This document shows, one piece after another, positions 18,382 through 25,996 of a DNA stretch of 64,000 nt (its first letter is position 1; each line of letters begins with the position of its first letter). The notes below the pieces were generated by a model that saw nothing but the letters and a program-made list of their open reading frames with translations, was not told the origin of the DNA and did no database searches. The DNA is taken from positions 1 through 64,000 of IMG/VR virus record IMGVR_UViG_3300046459_000436. One strand, written 5' to 3'. Origin of the DNA: a virus. The position numbers were made by a program, and so were the translations under genes.

Positions 18382-18576
18382 ATGAAGGAAGAACCAGTCG
18401 AGATGAGTACCGCTGAAGTTCGCACGAACCTTGCGGACGTGGTCAACGCGGCAGTCCGAAACCGGATCACTTTCGTGACCAGTCGCGGGCGCCGCGTGGC
18501 GGCGGTTGTCCCGCTATCCATCGCCGAGGAGGCAGTGGAACGCGAAGACGGGGGCCCTAGCCGACCCGCTTCTTGA
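18382..18576 (+). CDS. YefM/Phd-like antitoxin
   Basis: A 64-residue protein with the Phd/YefM N-terminal DNA-binding pattern: STAEVRTNLADVVNAAVRNR, then ITFVTSRGRRVAAVVPL. These proteins bind their own operator and a toxin (RelE, YoeB or Doc families). Here no toxin gene follows; the divergent neighbour is a GIY-YIG nuclease. It is the only plus-strand gene inside the late operon. The 3' end overlaps the microgene after the portal by 20 bases. It may control the nuclease, or be left from a toxin-antitoxin pair carried in with it. Confidence 0.8.
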   Translation: MKEEPVEMSTAEVRTNLADVVNAAVRNRITFVTSRGRRVAAVVPLSIAEEAVEREDGGPSRPAS

Positions 18577-18652
18577 TGAGCGGCAGCACATCCTTGGCGC
18601 GCAGCGGATGGTTCGGAGGATCGGGCGGCAGCGGTTCAGGCGGCACGCTCAT
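18557..18652 (-). CDS. 31-residue microprotein after the portal gene
   Basis: A 31-codon frame with ATG seven bases after GGAGG, starting inside the last codons of the portal gene. The sequence is Pro-rich and then basic (PLRAKDVLPLIKKRVG). The strong ribosome binding site and tight overlap argue that it is translated. Function unknown; it is overlapped at its 3' end by the antitoxin gene on the other strand. Confidence 0.5.
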   Translation of the reverse strand: MSVPPEPLPPDPPNHPLRAKDVLPLIKKRVG

Positions 18653-20201
18653 CGACACCTCCTGGCAGCGTGGCCAGCGCCTCCCGCAGCCGAGCCCTGT
18701 ACCGGGCATGCAGCGCCTCGACGGGCGGCTCCTTCTCCGGCTCAGCTGGCTCCTCGGATTGCCCTGGGGGCGCCTTGCCCGCGAACGCGGCGAGCTGGGG
18801 CGGCACGGGGGCGGGCTCGGGCTTCTCCACCGCGATCGGCTCGCCGTGCTCTGGCGCAGCTGGCTCCAGAGCGGTGCCGCGGAGTCTGTTGGCGATGAAC
18901 GCCTTGGATGCGGCATCCATGTCGGCCCACTTCACCAGGTTGGTGCGGTCGATCAGGACCGGCTGGTCGCCGCCGTCGACAGGGGGTTCGCCGATGTCGG
19001 CTCGGGCCCGGTTGAGGGTCCATTCACCGTTGCGGATCCGCATGTCACGGATGTCCTCAACGGTCTTGGAGTCACGCATGTCGACATCACGGAACTTGAG
19101 CTTCCAGCCTTCGACGCCGAAGCCGTTCTTCGCGAGGTGGAAGTTCAGGGCCTCCAGCACCAGTTCGGCCAACGGCTGGCATGTGTTGACCATGAACGTG
19201 CGGTCCTGCGCCTCGCCGGTGCCGCCGCCGAGGTTCCCGGACTCGATGATGCCGACCTTGGATGGCGGAACCCCGTAGGCGGCGATGATCTCGTCGCGCT
19301 TCTGGTTGAGGAACTGCAGGTAGTCCATGGTGCGGGACTGCGACAGTTCGTTGACGCCGGCGCCGCCCTTGGTGTTGATCGGGTTGCCGATGTTGCGCGG
19401 GCCGATGTTGCGCTGCTGGTACTGGGCGTTCCACCGGTTGATGTCCGACGGGGAGGCGCCCGCCGGGTGGTCCACATGGAGGACCGGGGGGCAGCCCTTC
19501 CGGAAGATCTCCTTCGAGGTTGCTGCCGAGAACAGCCAGGACACGATCGGCAGCATCGCCGCCTGCGTCGGGCTGACACCGAACACCCCGGACCGCGGCG
19601 AATCCAGCGAAATGTGGATGACGTCGCGCGGCTCGAACGTCGCCCGCTGGCCGAGTTCGGTGACCTGCACGTAGCTGGTGATCGTGCCATGTTCGTCGGC
19701 GATCGGCAGCATGCTCGGGCAGTCCAGCGAGTACAGGGCGACCGGCTGCTGGCCGAGCCAGACGACCTCGATGAACGCGTCACCGAACACGAGCAGGTCG
19801 GTGATGACGCCGCGGAGGATCTGCCGGACATTCTCCCGCGGGTTGCAGTAGGCCAGCATCCGCTCCAGCAGGAGCACCTGCTGTGGCTTGTCCGGCTGCT
19901 CCTCGTCGCCCTCACCGTTGTCGTTGTCCCAGTCGGTGACGAGGCCGCCCGCAGTGATGGTGCGCGCGATGGCGTTCACGGATGCCCACGACCAGGGACA
20001 GGCGAGGTACGCCTCGTAGAGCTGGTTCAGCATCGATCGGCGGTCGGACTGGGTGGCTGCGCCGATGCCCTGATTGGACTCGGTCAGGCCACCCGGGCTG
20101 ATGCCGTACTCGAAGCCCGAACGCTCCGGGAGCTTCGCCGGGGCCGTCTCCAGCACCTCGGTCTCCGACCGCAGACTGTTCCACCAGGTGCGCAGACTCA
20201 C
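18636..20201 (-). CDS. Portal protein
   Basis: A 521-residue portal subunit (dodecameric ring at the packaging vertex). Evidence: WASVNAIARTITAGG, ILRGVITDLLVFGDAFIEV, the stretch FEPRDVIHISLDSPRSGVFG, and QKRDEIIAAYGVPPSKVGI, which is the conserved portal core with the long tunnel-helix region. The C-terminal 100 residues are Pro/Glu-rich. It follows the terminase gene with a 4-base overlap, standard for head modules. Length is normal for the HK97/SPP1-like portal families. Confidence 0.95.
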   Translation of the reverse strand: MSLRTWWNSLRSETEVLETAPAKLPERSGFEYGISPGGLTESNQGIGAATQSDRRSMLNQLYEAYLACPWSWASVNAIARTITAGGLVTDWDNDNGEGDEEQPDKPQQVLLLERMLAYCNPRENVRQILRGVITDLLVFGDAFIEVVWLGQQPVALYSLDCPSMLPIADEHGTITSYVQVTELGQRATFEPRDVIHISLDSPRSGVFGVSPTQAAMLPIVSWLFSAATSKEIFRKGCPPVLHVDHPAGASPSDINRWNAQYQQRNIGPRNIGNPINTKGGAGVNELSQSRTMDYLQFLNQKRDEIIAAYGVPPSKVGIIESGNLGGGTGEAQDRTFMVNTCQPLAELVLEALNFHLAKNGFGVEGWKLKFRDVDMRDSKTVEDIRDMRIRNGEWTLNRARADIGEPPVDGGDQPVLIDRTNLVKWADMDAASKAFIANRLRGTALEPAAPEHGEPIAVEKPEPAPVPPQLAAFAGKAPPGQSEEPAEPEKEPPVEALHARYRARLREALATLPGGVDERAA

Positions 20202-21711
20202 GGGACGTTCACCGTCCCCCCAGCGCGCGGCGCCTCATCGTCATCGAACCACCAGGCGTCGTCGCTCGGCGCAGACTCGGACGGGCGCACGGCCATCGTC
20301 GGCCCGAGCGGCTTCAGAACCTCCGTGGTGGCGACCGGGGCTGCGTCGTCGAGGATGACGAACTCTGGGCCGGAGCCAAGGTTGGACAGGAGGTACCTGA
20401 CCGCGTCGGCCAAGTGGTCATCTGCGGTGGTGTCGGCGTCTTCCGGGTCACCCTTGGTGGCGTGCGGCAGATCCGACAGTTCCCGGTAGAGATCGGGGCA
20501 CGTCGTGAAGATGTGCATTTTCGGGCAGGTGTCCCAGCCCTGCGCCCGGTGATGCGGGCAGGCCGGCGCCTCGGCAAGGTAGGAACGCACCCGCTGCCAG
20601 CCGATGACGCGGGAGCCCGCTCCCTTGCCGGCCTGGGCCAGGTGCACTCCGTTGTCGGCGTACACCGCGGCAATGGGCTTCGCATCGCCGCGGGTGGCCC
20701 ACATCGCGTCATCGGCGTACCGCACGGCGATGTGTTCGCCGTGCGCTTCGGCCGCGAGGATGCTCTGGGCCTGCTCCGCTTCGCCGACTCCGCGCCGGTA
20801 GATCTCGCGGTAGACCCAGACGCGACCGTCTTCGTCGACGGCAGCCCATAGGACTGCCCAGGGGGCTGCGAAGCCCCAGTCGATGCCGTTGTATCGCTTC
20901 CACGTCGCGGGCAGTGCGATCGGCTCGATGACGTGCCGGTCGCGCTTGAGTTGGAACATCTGGCCTTGGAACACGTCCCAGTCCCCGTCCAGGAATGCGG
21001 CCCGCAACTTTTCGGGCAGCGCCTTGAGGTCGGCGGCGTATTCAGGGTTGACGTGGGGGTTGTCGGACAGCTTCGACGGGATGAAGCGCACCGTGCGCCC
21101 GCGCTCATCGACGATGACCTTGCTGCCGTAGCCAGTGGGCTTGATGTAGCGGGTCTTCACCGCGCCGTGGCCCGGGCCGCCCGGGTTGGTGCCGGAGCGG
21201 ATGCCGAGAACGGGGATGTCGCGGCGTCCGGACCGCAGCCGGGATTCGAGGAAGCTGCACACGTCGGGTGGGGTGAGGGTCCGCTCGTCGAAGATAAGCA
21301 GCTGGTACTGGCCGCCCTGCCTGCGGGTGGCGTCCTGGACGGTCTCGGCGTACCGAAACATGATCAGGCTGCCGTTGGGGAACCGGAGCTCGTACTCGGT
21401 GCCGTTCCAGCGGGCCCCGAGGTCTTTGGCGAAGTTGAGGTTCACCAGTTCGGCGATCAGTGACTCTTTGAGTTCGCCGTAGGTGCGGCGGAAAGCCCCG
21501 ACGCGCAGCCCCGGGTAGCGGACGCATTCCCGGATGGCGTGCGCTGTCAGGGCCCGGCTTTTCCCCCGCCCGCAGCGCCGCCGAACAGGACGTCGAACTC
21601 TTCTGCACTGTGGAAGGTCAGCTGCTTCGGGGTGGGGGTGTAGCCGAGGGCGCCGAAGACGTCCTGTGGGGGTGCTTCCAGCATCTGGGCGGCGAGGATG
21701 AGGGCGTCCAC
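20198..21711 (-). CDS. Terminase large subunit, interrupted by a -1 frame change in Walker A
   Basis: From the GTG at 21711 (GGAAGGGG upstream) the first 51 codons encode the expected N-terminus, ending FDVLFGGAAGGGK. That frame then stops at 21547-21549. The rest (SRALTAHAIRECVRY and on) lies in the -1 frame. The junction is GGGAAAA (21559-21565), a canonical slippery heptamer read G-GGA-AAA; slipping back one base restores GGAAGGGKS exactly, for 504 residues in all. Walker B is LLIFDE; nuclease motifs follow (NGIDWGF, VYADNG, DDHLADAVRY). Either a programmed shift or a one-base deletion in the A run (real or sequencing) explains it. A second GTG at 21718 opens the main frame but gives a non-homologous Arg-rich start. 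Confidence 0.85.
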
Positions 21712-21728
21712 GACTCACCCCTTCCTGA

Positions 21729-22442
21729 TCAGACGGCGCGGAGGTGGCGGGCGGCGACTTGCTTGGCCGCGGCAGCAGATTCGCCGGTCACGCCAGCCGC
21801 GATGAGTGCCGCGTCGATGGCCCGCAACACGGTCTCGGCCTGCTTCTCGGTGATTGCCGCAAGCCTCTCGTCGATGTTGAGGCGGGCGATGTTGGCGAGC
21901 AGCGTTCCGGCCTGGTTGACGGCCCTTTCGTACAGGGCGACTTCGGCGCGGAGTTGCTCGCCGGCGCCGCCCTTGTAGCGGATCTCTTCGAGTTCGTTGA
22001 CCTTGGCGCCGAGCGCGTTCTTGAACGCGAGCACTTCGCCGGCCAGCTCGCTGAGTGCGGTGAGCGGGTTGTCGACGGGGCTGGCGCCGATCTGGACGAG
22101 CAGCTTGTTGGCTTCCTTCATCAGCTTCACCTCCGCGATCCGCTTCCCCGCCGCTTTGAGGGCGTTGGGTGCTTTGCCGCCGTGCGCCTTGCAGACGTCC
22201 TGGCCCCTCATGGCCCAGTCGGTGCAGCGCTGTCCGGCGTTGTGGCCGTTCTTGGTGGTGCCGGTGCAGCGGCGTTCGTCGGGTGCTTTGCCGATGAGGC
22301 CTTGGCCGCTGTGGCGGTGGCAGACGTCGTAGCCGGGGAGCGTCCAGAGTTGGCAGCGTCCGCGGGGGTCGCCGCTGGGGTAGAGGCGGATGGTGACGCA
22401 TTGCCGGTCTGGGGGTGGCTTGCGGGGGCCGGGGTGTGCCAT
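21729..22442 (-). CDS. Terminase small subunit-like protein
   Basis: A 237-residue protein just before the large subunit. The N-terminal third has paired Cys/His motifs (RCQLWTLPGYDVCHRH; RCTGTTKNGHNAGQRC; DVCKAHGG), a pattern seen in Gram-positive phage small terminases. The rest is helical (IAEVKLMKEANKLLVQIG; LNIDERLAAITEKQAETVL), suited to oligomerisation. It would recognise the packaging site and load the large subunit. The ATG overlaps the preceding stop. Confidence 0.75.
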   Translation of the reverse strand: MAHPGPRKPPPDRQCVTIRLYPSGDPRGRCQLWTLPGYDVCHRHSGQGLIGKAPDERRCTGTTKNGHNAGQRCTDWAMRGQDVCKAHGGKAPNALKAAGKRIAEVKLMKEANKLLVQIGASPVDNPLTALSELAGEVLAFKNALGAKVNELEEIRYKGGAGEQLRAEVALYERAVNQAGTLLANIARLNIDERLAAITEKQAETVLRAIDAALIAAGVTGESAAAAKQVAARHLRAV

Positions 22443-22867
22443 TAGCTGCTGCCGGTAGTCCAGTGCTCGGGCAGCAGTGTCGGCGCGGGTTCGTCGACCG
22501 GCTCGGGCTCGGGCAGCGGCTCGGGGGTGCAGTCGCAGCCGGGCAGGTCCGCCTCGCTGGGCGCGGTGCAGCTGCTGGCATGGACGAGTGCGGCGGCGTC
22601 CATGTCGATGGCGTGCGGTCCGCAGGCGAAGACGGGGGTGGTGCACTCGTCGGCCTGCGGGAGCGGCCCGAACTCGGGGGCCGGGAGCTGAGGGTCGGCG
22701 AGGAGGAGCCGCTCGTCGCGCTTCTCCTGTTCGAGGGTGATGTGCGCGGCGAGTTCGGCGGCGGTGAGGCGCCGCCGCCACTGCACGATCGCCCGGTCGG
22801 GGCAGGCCGTACACCGCGGGCCTGCGGGCGCCGGAGCGGCCGGGGTGGTGTCGGCAGGGCTGGTCAC
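22442..22867 (-). CDS. Cys-containing protein before the terminase (141 aa)
   Basis: A 141-residue protein with a CxxC near the start (RCTACPDRAIVQWRRRL), a helical stretch (LEQEKRDERLLLADPQL) and scattered Cys pairs (CTTPVFACG, GCDCTPEP). The end is Pro/Glu-rich. GTG start with GGAGG five bases upstream. No family recognised. Its place between fibre and terminase suggests a virion or packaging accessory. Confidence 0.6.
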   Translation of the reverse strand: MTSPADTTPAAPAPAGPRCTACPDRAIVQWRRRLTAAELAAHITLEQEKRDERLLLADPQLPAPEFGPLPQADECTTPVFACGPHAIDMDAAALVHASSCTAPSEADLPGCDCTPEPLPEPEPVDEPAPTLLPEHWTTGSS

Positions 22868-22877
22868 AGTGGCCTCC

Positions 22878-24284
22878 TCAGGCGGGTTCTGGGCCGATGT
22901 TTTCGAGGCGCATCCGGAACGGGTACGCGGTGTGGGCGTAGACGACTCCGGAGCCGGTGCCCTGATGCGCGAGCGCGACCGTGATGCTGCCCGCGTTGAT
23001 GTGACCGGCGCCGATGGTGAACATCTCAACCATCTCCTCGTACCCGAAGCTCAGCGAGGGGTACAGGTCCGGGTCACCCTCAGGGAGCGGGCTGCTGGTG
23101 AAAGTGCCCGCATAGATGGCGATCGCGCCCGCGTTGTCGAGGAGGGCCCAGTCGAGGAAGTGGCTGCCGGCGCGCATGAACCCGCCGTGGACCTTGATGC
23201 GGTCGCCCACGGCCGCCGCAATCGAGCACTGGAGCTTCGTCGTCGCGGACGTCTGCACGATCGTCCACGACGCGGCCGACGGCAGGCCACCCAGGTTGTC
23301 GTCGGTGATGCGAATGCTGGCCGTGCGGGTCGATGAGCCGCCGCTACCAGCCGGGAGCACTACCCCGATCGTCCCGGATGCCGACCGGACCTTGAGGACG
23401 CCACCCTCGACGTACAGCACTGCACCGGAGGCCGGGTTGCTGTCGGGGATAGTGACTGCATTGGGCAGGTGCAGCACCCCAACGCCGTCGCCGAAGTCGA
23501 CACCGCCGTCCAGCAGCGCAACATTTGGCCCGCTCACCCCGGGCTGCACGCGCAGCACGGGCACACCGTTGGCCGAGTCGACGAGGTACAGGTCTTGTGA
23601 CCCCGGACCCATCTGCCAGGCCCAGCGGTCCACGCCCGCCGTGCGCAGTCCGTAGGCGGCGTAGTTGGTGGTGGCACCGCGGTCCACGGCGTTGATGGCG
23701 GTGCCGGTGGAGTCGACGATGAGGTTGCCGTCGGCGATGGTGACGGTGCCATCGACGGTGCCGCCGCCATCAAGGGCGAGGTACTTCGCGGCGGCGTCAG
23801 CTTCGGCAGCCGCTGTTGCGGCATCGGCCTTCGTCGTGGCATCCGTGGCCGCCGCGCCGATCGCCGCCGCCTGGGCCGCGTTGGCCTTGGTGGTCGCATC
23901 GGTTGCCGCTGCGGCCTGGGCGGCTGCTGCTGCTCCGATCGTGTCGAAGTCGCCGACCGCATGGGTGGCCGCCGTGCCGAGACCGAGGTTGTTGCGGGAG
24001 GTAGTGGCGTTCTGTACGTCGGACAGATTGTTCTCGGCGAGCAGCGCCCCGACCGTGCCGGCGCCGCCGAAGGTGATGCCGCTGCCTGGCCATGCTCCGG
24101 CCACCTTGGGTCCGTACAGGACTGCAGAGGTGGGGTAGTTGGTGGTGTCCACGTAGTAGTCGCCGTCGATGCCCGTACCGCTGGACGGTGCGCCGACGCC
24201 GTTGAGAACGGCGTTGCCGCGCGGGCCTTGTGCGCCGGTTGGGGAGACGATGACGGTGGGTGGGGCGGTGACGGTGACGGGCAC
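22878..24284 (-). CDS. Tail fibre protein with collagen-like start
   Basis: A 468-residue fibre. It begins with a short GAQGPRG collagen-type segment, the common actinophage fibre motif VLNGVGAPSSGTGIDGDYYVDT and LYGPKVAGAWP, then Ala-rich heptads (about 105-165, AAAQAAAATDATTKANAAQ) that form a coiled coil. A beta-rich shaft and a C-terminal receptor domain follow. I chose the GTG four bases after AGGAGGT, two codons inside the longest frame. Unusually it is placed upstream of the terminase rather than after the tail genes. Confidence 0.85.
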   Translation of the reverse strand: MPVTVTAPPTVIVSPTGAQGPRGNAVLNGVGAPSSGTGIDGDYYVDTTNYPTSAVLYGPKVAGAWPGSGITFGGAGTVGALLAENNLSDVQNATTSRNNLGLGTAATHAVGDFDTIGAAAAAQAAAATDATTKANAAQAAAIGAAATDATTKADAATAAAEADAAAKYLALDGGGTVDGTVTIADGNLIVDSTGTAINAVDRGATTNYAAYGLRTAGVDRWAWQMGPGSQDLYLVDSANGVPVLRVQPGVSGPNVALLDGGVDFGDGVGVLHLPNAVTIPDSNPASGAVLYVEGGVLKVRSASGTIGVVLPAGSGGSSTRTASIRITDDNLGGLPSAASWTIVQTSATTKLQCSIAAAVGDRIKVHGGFMRAGSHFLDWALLDNAGAIAIYAGTFTSSPLPEGDPDLYPSLSFGYEEMVEMFTIGAGHINAGSITVALAHQGTGSGVVYAHTAYPFRMRLENIGPEPA

Positions 24285-24293
24285 GGTCACCTC

Positions 24294-24665
24294 CTACTGT
24301 GCGGCGACGAGGGAGCTGTTGAAGGTGCCCTCGACCCAGCAGGTTGCCGTGGTGAGACCGGGATTGGCCCACAGCGCGTGCGGGCGGGCACCCTTGCCGA
24401 GGAGCGTGGTGGCCGCCGGGGTCAGAGTCACGGTCACGGTGGCGGTGGGGATGTCCACGGCGATCTGACCCTGTGCGGTCGCGGTGGTGGTGACCTTGAC
24501 GAGCGGGGGCACGGTGGCGTCGGTGACGTTCGACCGGATGACGAACTCCCACGTCATCCCCGTCAGGTTCACGAGGGTGCCGTCACCGTTCTTGAGGGTG
24601 AACGACTGCACCCACTGCGATCCGGCGGCCGTAAAGGTGTTCCACTGCATCGGTAGCGCGGCCAC
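24294..24665 (-). CDS. BppU-N-like Ig-fold fibre base protein
   Basis: A 123-residue protein with the pattern of the BppU N-terminal (DUF2479) Ig-like domain: FTLKNGDGTLVNLTGMTWEFVIR, then alternating strands ending GTFNSSLVAAQ. Such domains attach fibres to the baseplate. It immediately precedes the fibre gene, nine bases away, so the two products probably assemble together. GTG start. Confidence 0.65.
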   Translation of the reverse strand: MAALPMQWNTFTAAGSQWVQSFTLKNGDGTLVNLTGMTWEFVIRSNVTDATVPPLVKVTTTATAQGQIAVDIPTATVTVTLTPAATTLLGKGARPHALWANPGLTTATCWVEGTFNSSLVAAQ

Positions 24666-24677
24666 GATCCACCGCCC

Positions 24678-24839
24678 TTAGCTGAGGTGCTGTCCGGCGT
24701 GAATCACGAACGGGATCCCGAAGGCGACGAGCCCGGCGGCGACCATCCGTACCCGGTCGAGGGCCGGTGTCGCATTGGGGGCGATCGCGGCGAGGCCCCA
24801 GATGACGACGGCGATCAGGTAGCAGATCAGGTCAAGCAC
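24678..24839 (-). CDS. Two-helix small membrane protein, possible holin
   Basis: A 53-residue protein: LDLICYLIAVVIWGLAAIAP, a short charged turn (ALDRVR), then MVAAGLVAFGIPFVIHAG. Two membrane segments and small size fit class II holins. The short turn and lack of a strongly basic tail are less typical. GTG start with GAGGAGG upstream. It lies at the 5' end of the late operon, away from the papain-like peptidase, so a holin role is only inferred. Confidence 0.6.
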   Translation of the reverse strand: MLDLICYLIAVVIWGLAAIAPNATPALDRVRMVAAGLVAFGIPFVIHAGQHLS

Positions 24840-24849
24840 GGTGGCCTCC

Positions 24850-25164
24850 TCAGCTCTTAGCGCGGCGCAGGTATGCGGACCCCGGCGAACCGTGAATGCC
24901 GAGGCTCCGCAGTTCTCGCTGCACGACGTCACGGAGGTCACGTTCGTTGAGGACGCCGCCGTGGACGTGGATGGTGATCGCGGTCGGCGGGCCGTCCGAC
25001 TCGGTAGCGGTCTGCTCGTGCGCCGCGTCGATGTGCTCGCGGATCCCGTCCGCGATCGCCCCGCAGGGGATGCGCAGGTTGCGTTCGTCGCCGCCGTCGA
25101 TGAGGACGCTCAGCGGGCAGTCGCAGACGGGGCACAGGACTCGGATCGCGCGAATGTCGGGCAC
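24850..25164 (-). CDS. Zinc-ribbon protein sharing the tape-measure C-terminal motif
   Basis: A 104-residue protein. The N-terminus has a CPVCDCPL zinc knuckle and a later Cys/His (PCGAIADGIREHIDAAH). The last 40 residues, HVHGGVLNERDLRDVVQREL then RSLGIHGSPGSAYLRRAKS, parallel the C-terminus of this phage's tape measure protein (same spacing of ERxLRDVV and a Tyr-rich basic end). This suggests a shared binding partner in tail assembly. GTG start. The zinc site is inferred from spacing. Confidence 0.65.
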   Translation of the reverse strand: MPDIRAIRVLCPVCDCPLSVLIDGGDERNLRIPCGAIADGIREHIDAAHEQTATESDGPPTAITIHVHGGVLNERDLRDVVQRELRSLGIHGSPGSAYLRRAKS

Positions 25165-25167
25165 GGG

Positions 25168-25392
25168 CTACGCCTCCTGCTCGGCGTGCGCCGTGACGAA
25201 TGCGACCGCATCCGCTTCGATATCGAGGATCGCGGCGGGGACGGTGAGCCGGGCCTCGGCCTGCCCGTTCACGTCGAGGACGAGTTCCACGCGGGACACG
25301 AAGGTCAGCGGCTCGCCGTCGAGTTCGATGGTTGCCGTGGTGGGGTCGCCGTCGCAGCGGACGACGAGGCGGTGGCGTTCGGGTTGGGGCAT
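25168..25392 (-). CDS. Small beta-rich protein at the head of the late operon (74 aa)
   Basis: A 74-residue protein with strands RLVVRCDGDP, ATIELDGEPLTFVSRVELVLD and a short helix (VPAAILDIEADAVAFV). ATG start. It is the first gene downstream of the hairpin-rich region and so probably the first of the late cluster. No family recognised. Confidence 0.6.
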   Translation of the reverse strand: MPQPERHRLVVRCDGDPTTATIELDGEPLTFVSRVELVLDVNGQAEARLTVPAAILDIEADAVAFVTAHAEQEA

Positions 25393-25624
25393 GCAGGTCT
25401 CCAGGGTGTGCGGTAGCCCCGGCGCCTGGAACGCCGGGGCCGCCTACCCGGCCGCGATCAACGGCGGGCGATGGGGGGTGTTGGGGCCCGCTGCCCGGCG
25501 GGCTCGGTGAAGTACCGGGCAGCGGGGTTCCGGCACGCTCGGGGGGGGGCGTTGAGCGCCGGTTGTGTCCTCGCGGCCGGGAGCGACCCGCAAGCGCTCA
25601 ACCGGACCGCGAGGAGCGTGGGGG
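25393..25624. other. Structured non-coding region: three GC hairpins and a pseudoknot-like element
   Basis: No gene is visible. Stem 1: GCCCCGGCG (25416-25424) pairs with 25432-25440 around a 7-nt loop. Stem 2: CCCGCTGCCCGG (25487-25498) pairs with 25515-25526, 16-nt loop. Stems 3 and 4 interleave: GTTGAGCGC (25551-25559) with 25594-25602, and TCCTCGCGG (25568-25576) with 25607-25615, an H-type pseudoknot layout. The stretch separates the late operon from an HTH gene. It could be a terminator cluster, a late-gene control RNA or a cos/pac site; nothing seen settles it. Confidence 0.5.
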
Positions 25625-25867
25625 TTACGCGGCCTGTAAGGCGACGCGACGGGCGTGCGGACCGGTGGCCGCCTGCTGCCGCTCTTCGGCGATCGCTTCT
25701 ATCTCCGGCCTGGCGTACATGGTGCCGTCACAGCGGCGTTGCCCCGGGAACCTGTGGATCTTCCCGCGAGTGGCCCACTGTCGGACCGCCGCCTCAGAGA
25801 CGCCAGCAATCTCGGCGGCCTCGCTGGCAGAGATGAGGTCCTCGGGATCAAGATGCCAGATATCCAT
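25625..25867 (-). CDS. AlpA/MerR-type helix-turn-helix protein
   Basis: An 80-residue DNA-binding protein. The HTH is LISASEAAEIAGVSEAAVRQW followed by ATRGKIHRFPG and an Arg-rich wing (QRRCDGTMYARPEIEAI), the excisionase/HTH_17 pattern. It stands upstream of the late operon and may act as a late or excision-type regulator. No integrase is seen nearby, so regulation is the likelier role. ATG start. Confidence 0.75.
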   Translation of the reverse strand: MDIWHLDPEDLISASEAAEIAGVSEAAVRQWATRGKIHRFPGQRRCDGTMYARPEIEAIAEERQQAATGPHARRVALQAA

Positions 25868-25885
25868 GGCACCCCCTACATGGCA

Positions 25886-25914
25886 GAACCCCCGCCGCTG
25901 TGCGACAGGGGTTC
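25886..25914. terminator. 7-bp hairpin upstream of the HTH gene
   Basis: GAACCCC and GGGGTTC pair perfectly around a 15-nt loop. No U tract follows on either strand. It lies between a zinc-ribbon gene's 3' end and the HTH gene's start, so it may attenuate read-through. Confidence 0.4.
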
Positions 25915-25955
25915 AAAGGCATAGATGTTGCGCTGGTGCCGATTGTGACATCCGG

Positions 25956-25984
25956 GGTAGATCTTTGTCTAGCGGGTCTGTCAA
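25956..25984 (-). promoter_or_regulatory. Possible promoter for the HTH gene and perhaps late genes
   Basis: On the minus strand a perfect TTGACA is followed by 17 bases and TCTACC. The -35 box is consensus, the -10 box is weak. The 88-base leader contains the 7-bp hairpin described above. Confidence 0.35.
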
Positions 25985-25996
25985 GGGGTGCGCCGG

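Noticed and set aside
21712-21718. A GTG that would open the main terminase frame without any frameshift
   Set aside because: It gives about 50 Arg/Pro/His-rich residues and a poor nucleotide-binding loop, whereas the other frame encodes a clear terminase N-terminus ending in FGGAAGGGK.
25886-25914. A tRNA, suggested by GGGGTTCAAA
   Set aside because: No acceptor or D-arm pairing is found; the bases form a simple 7-bp hairpin instead.
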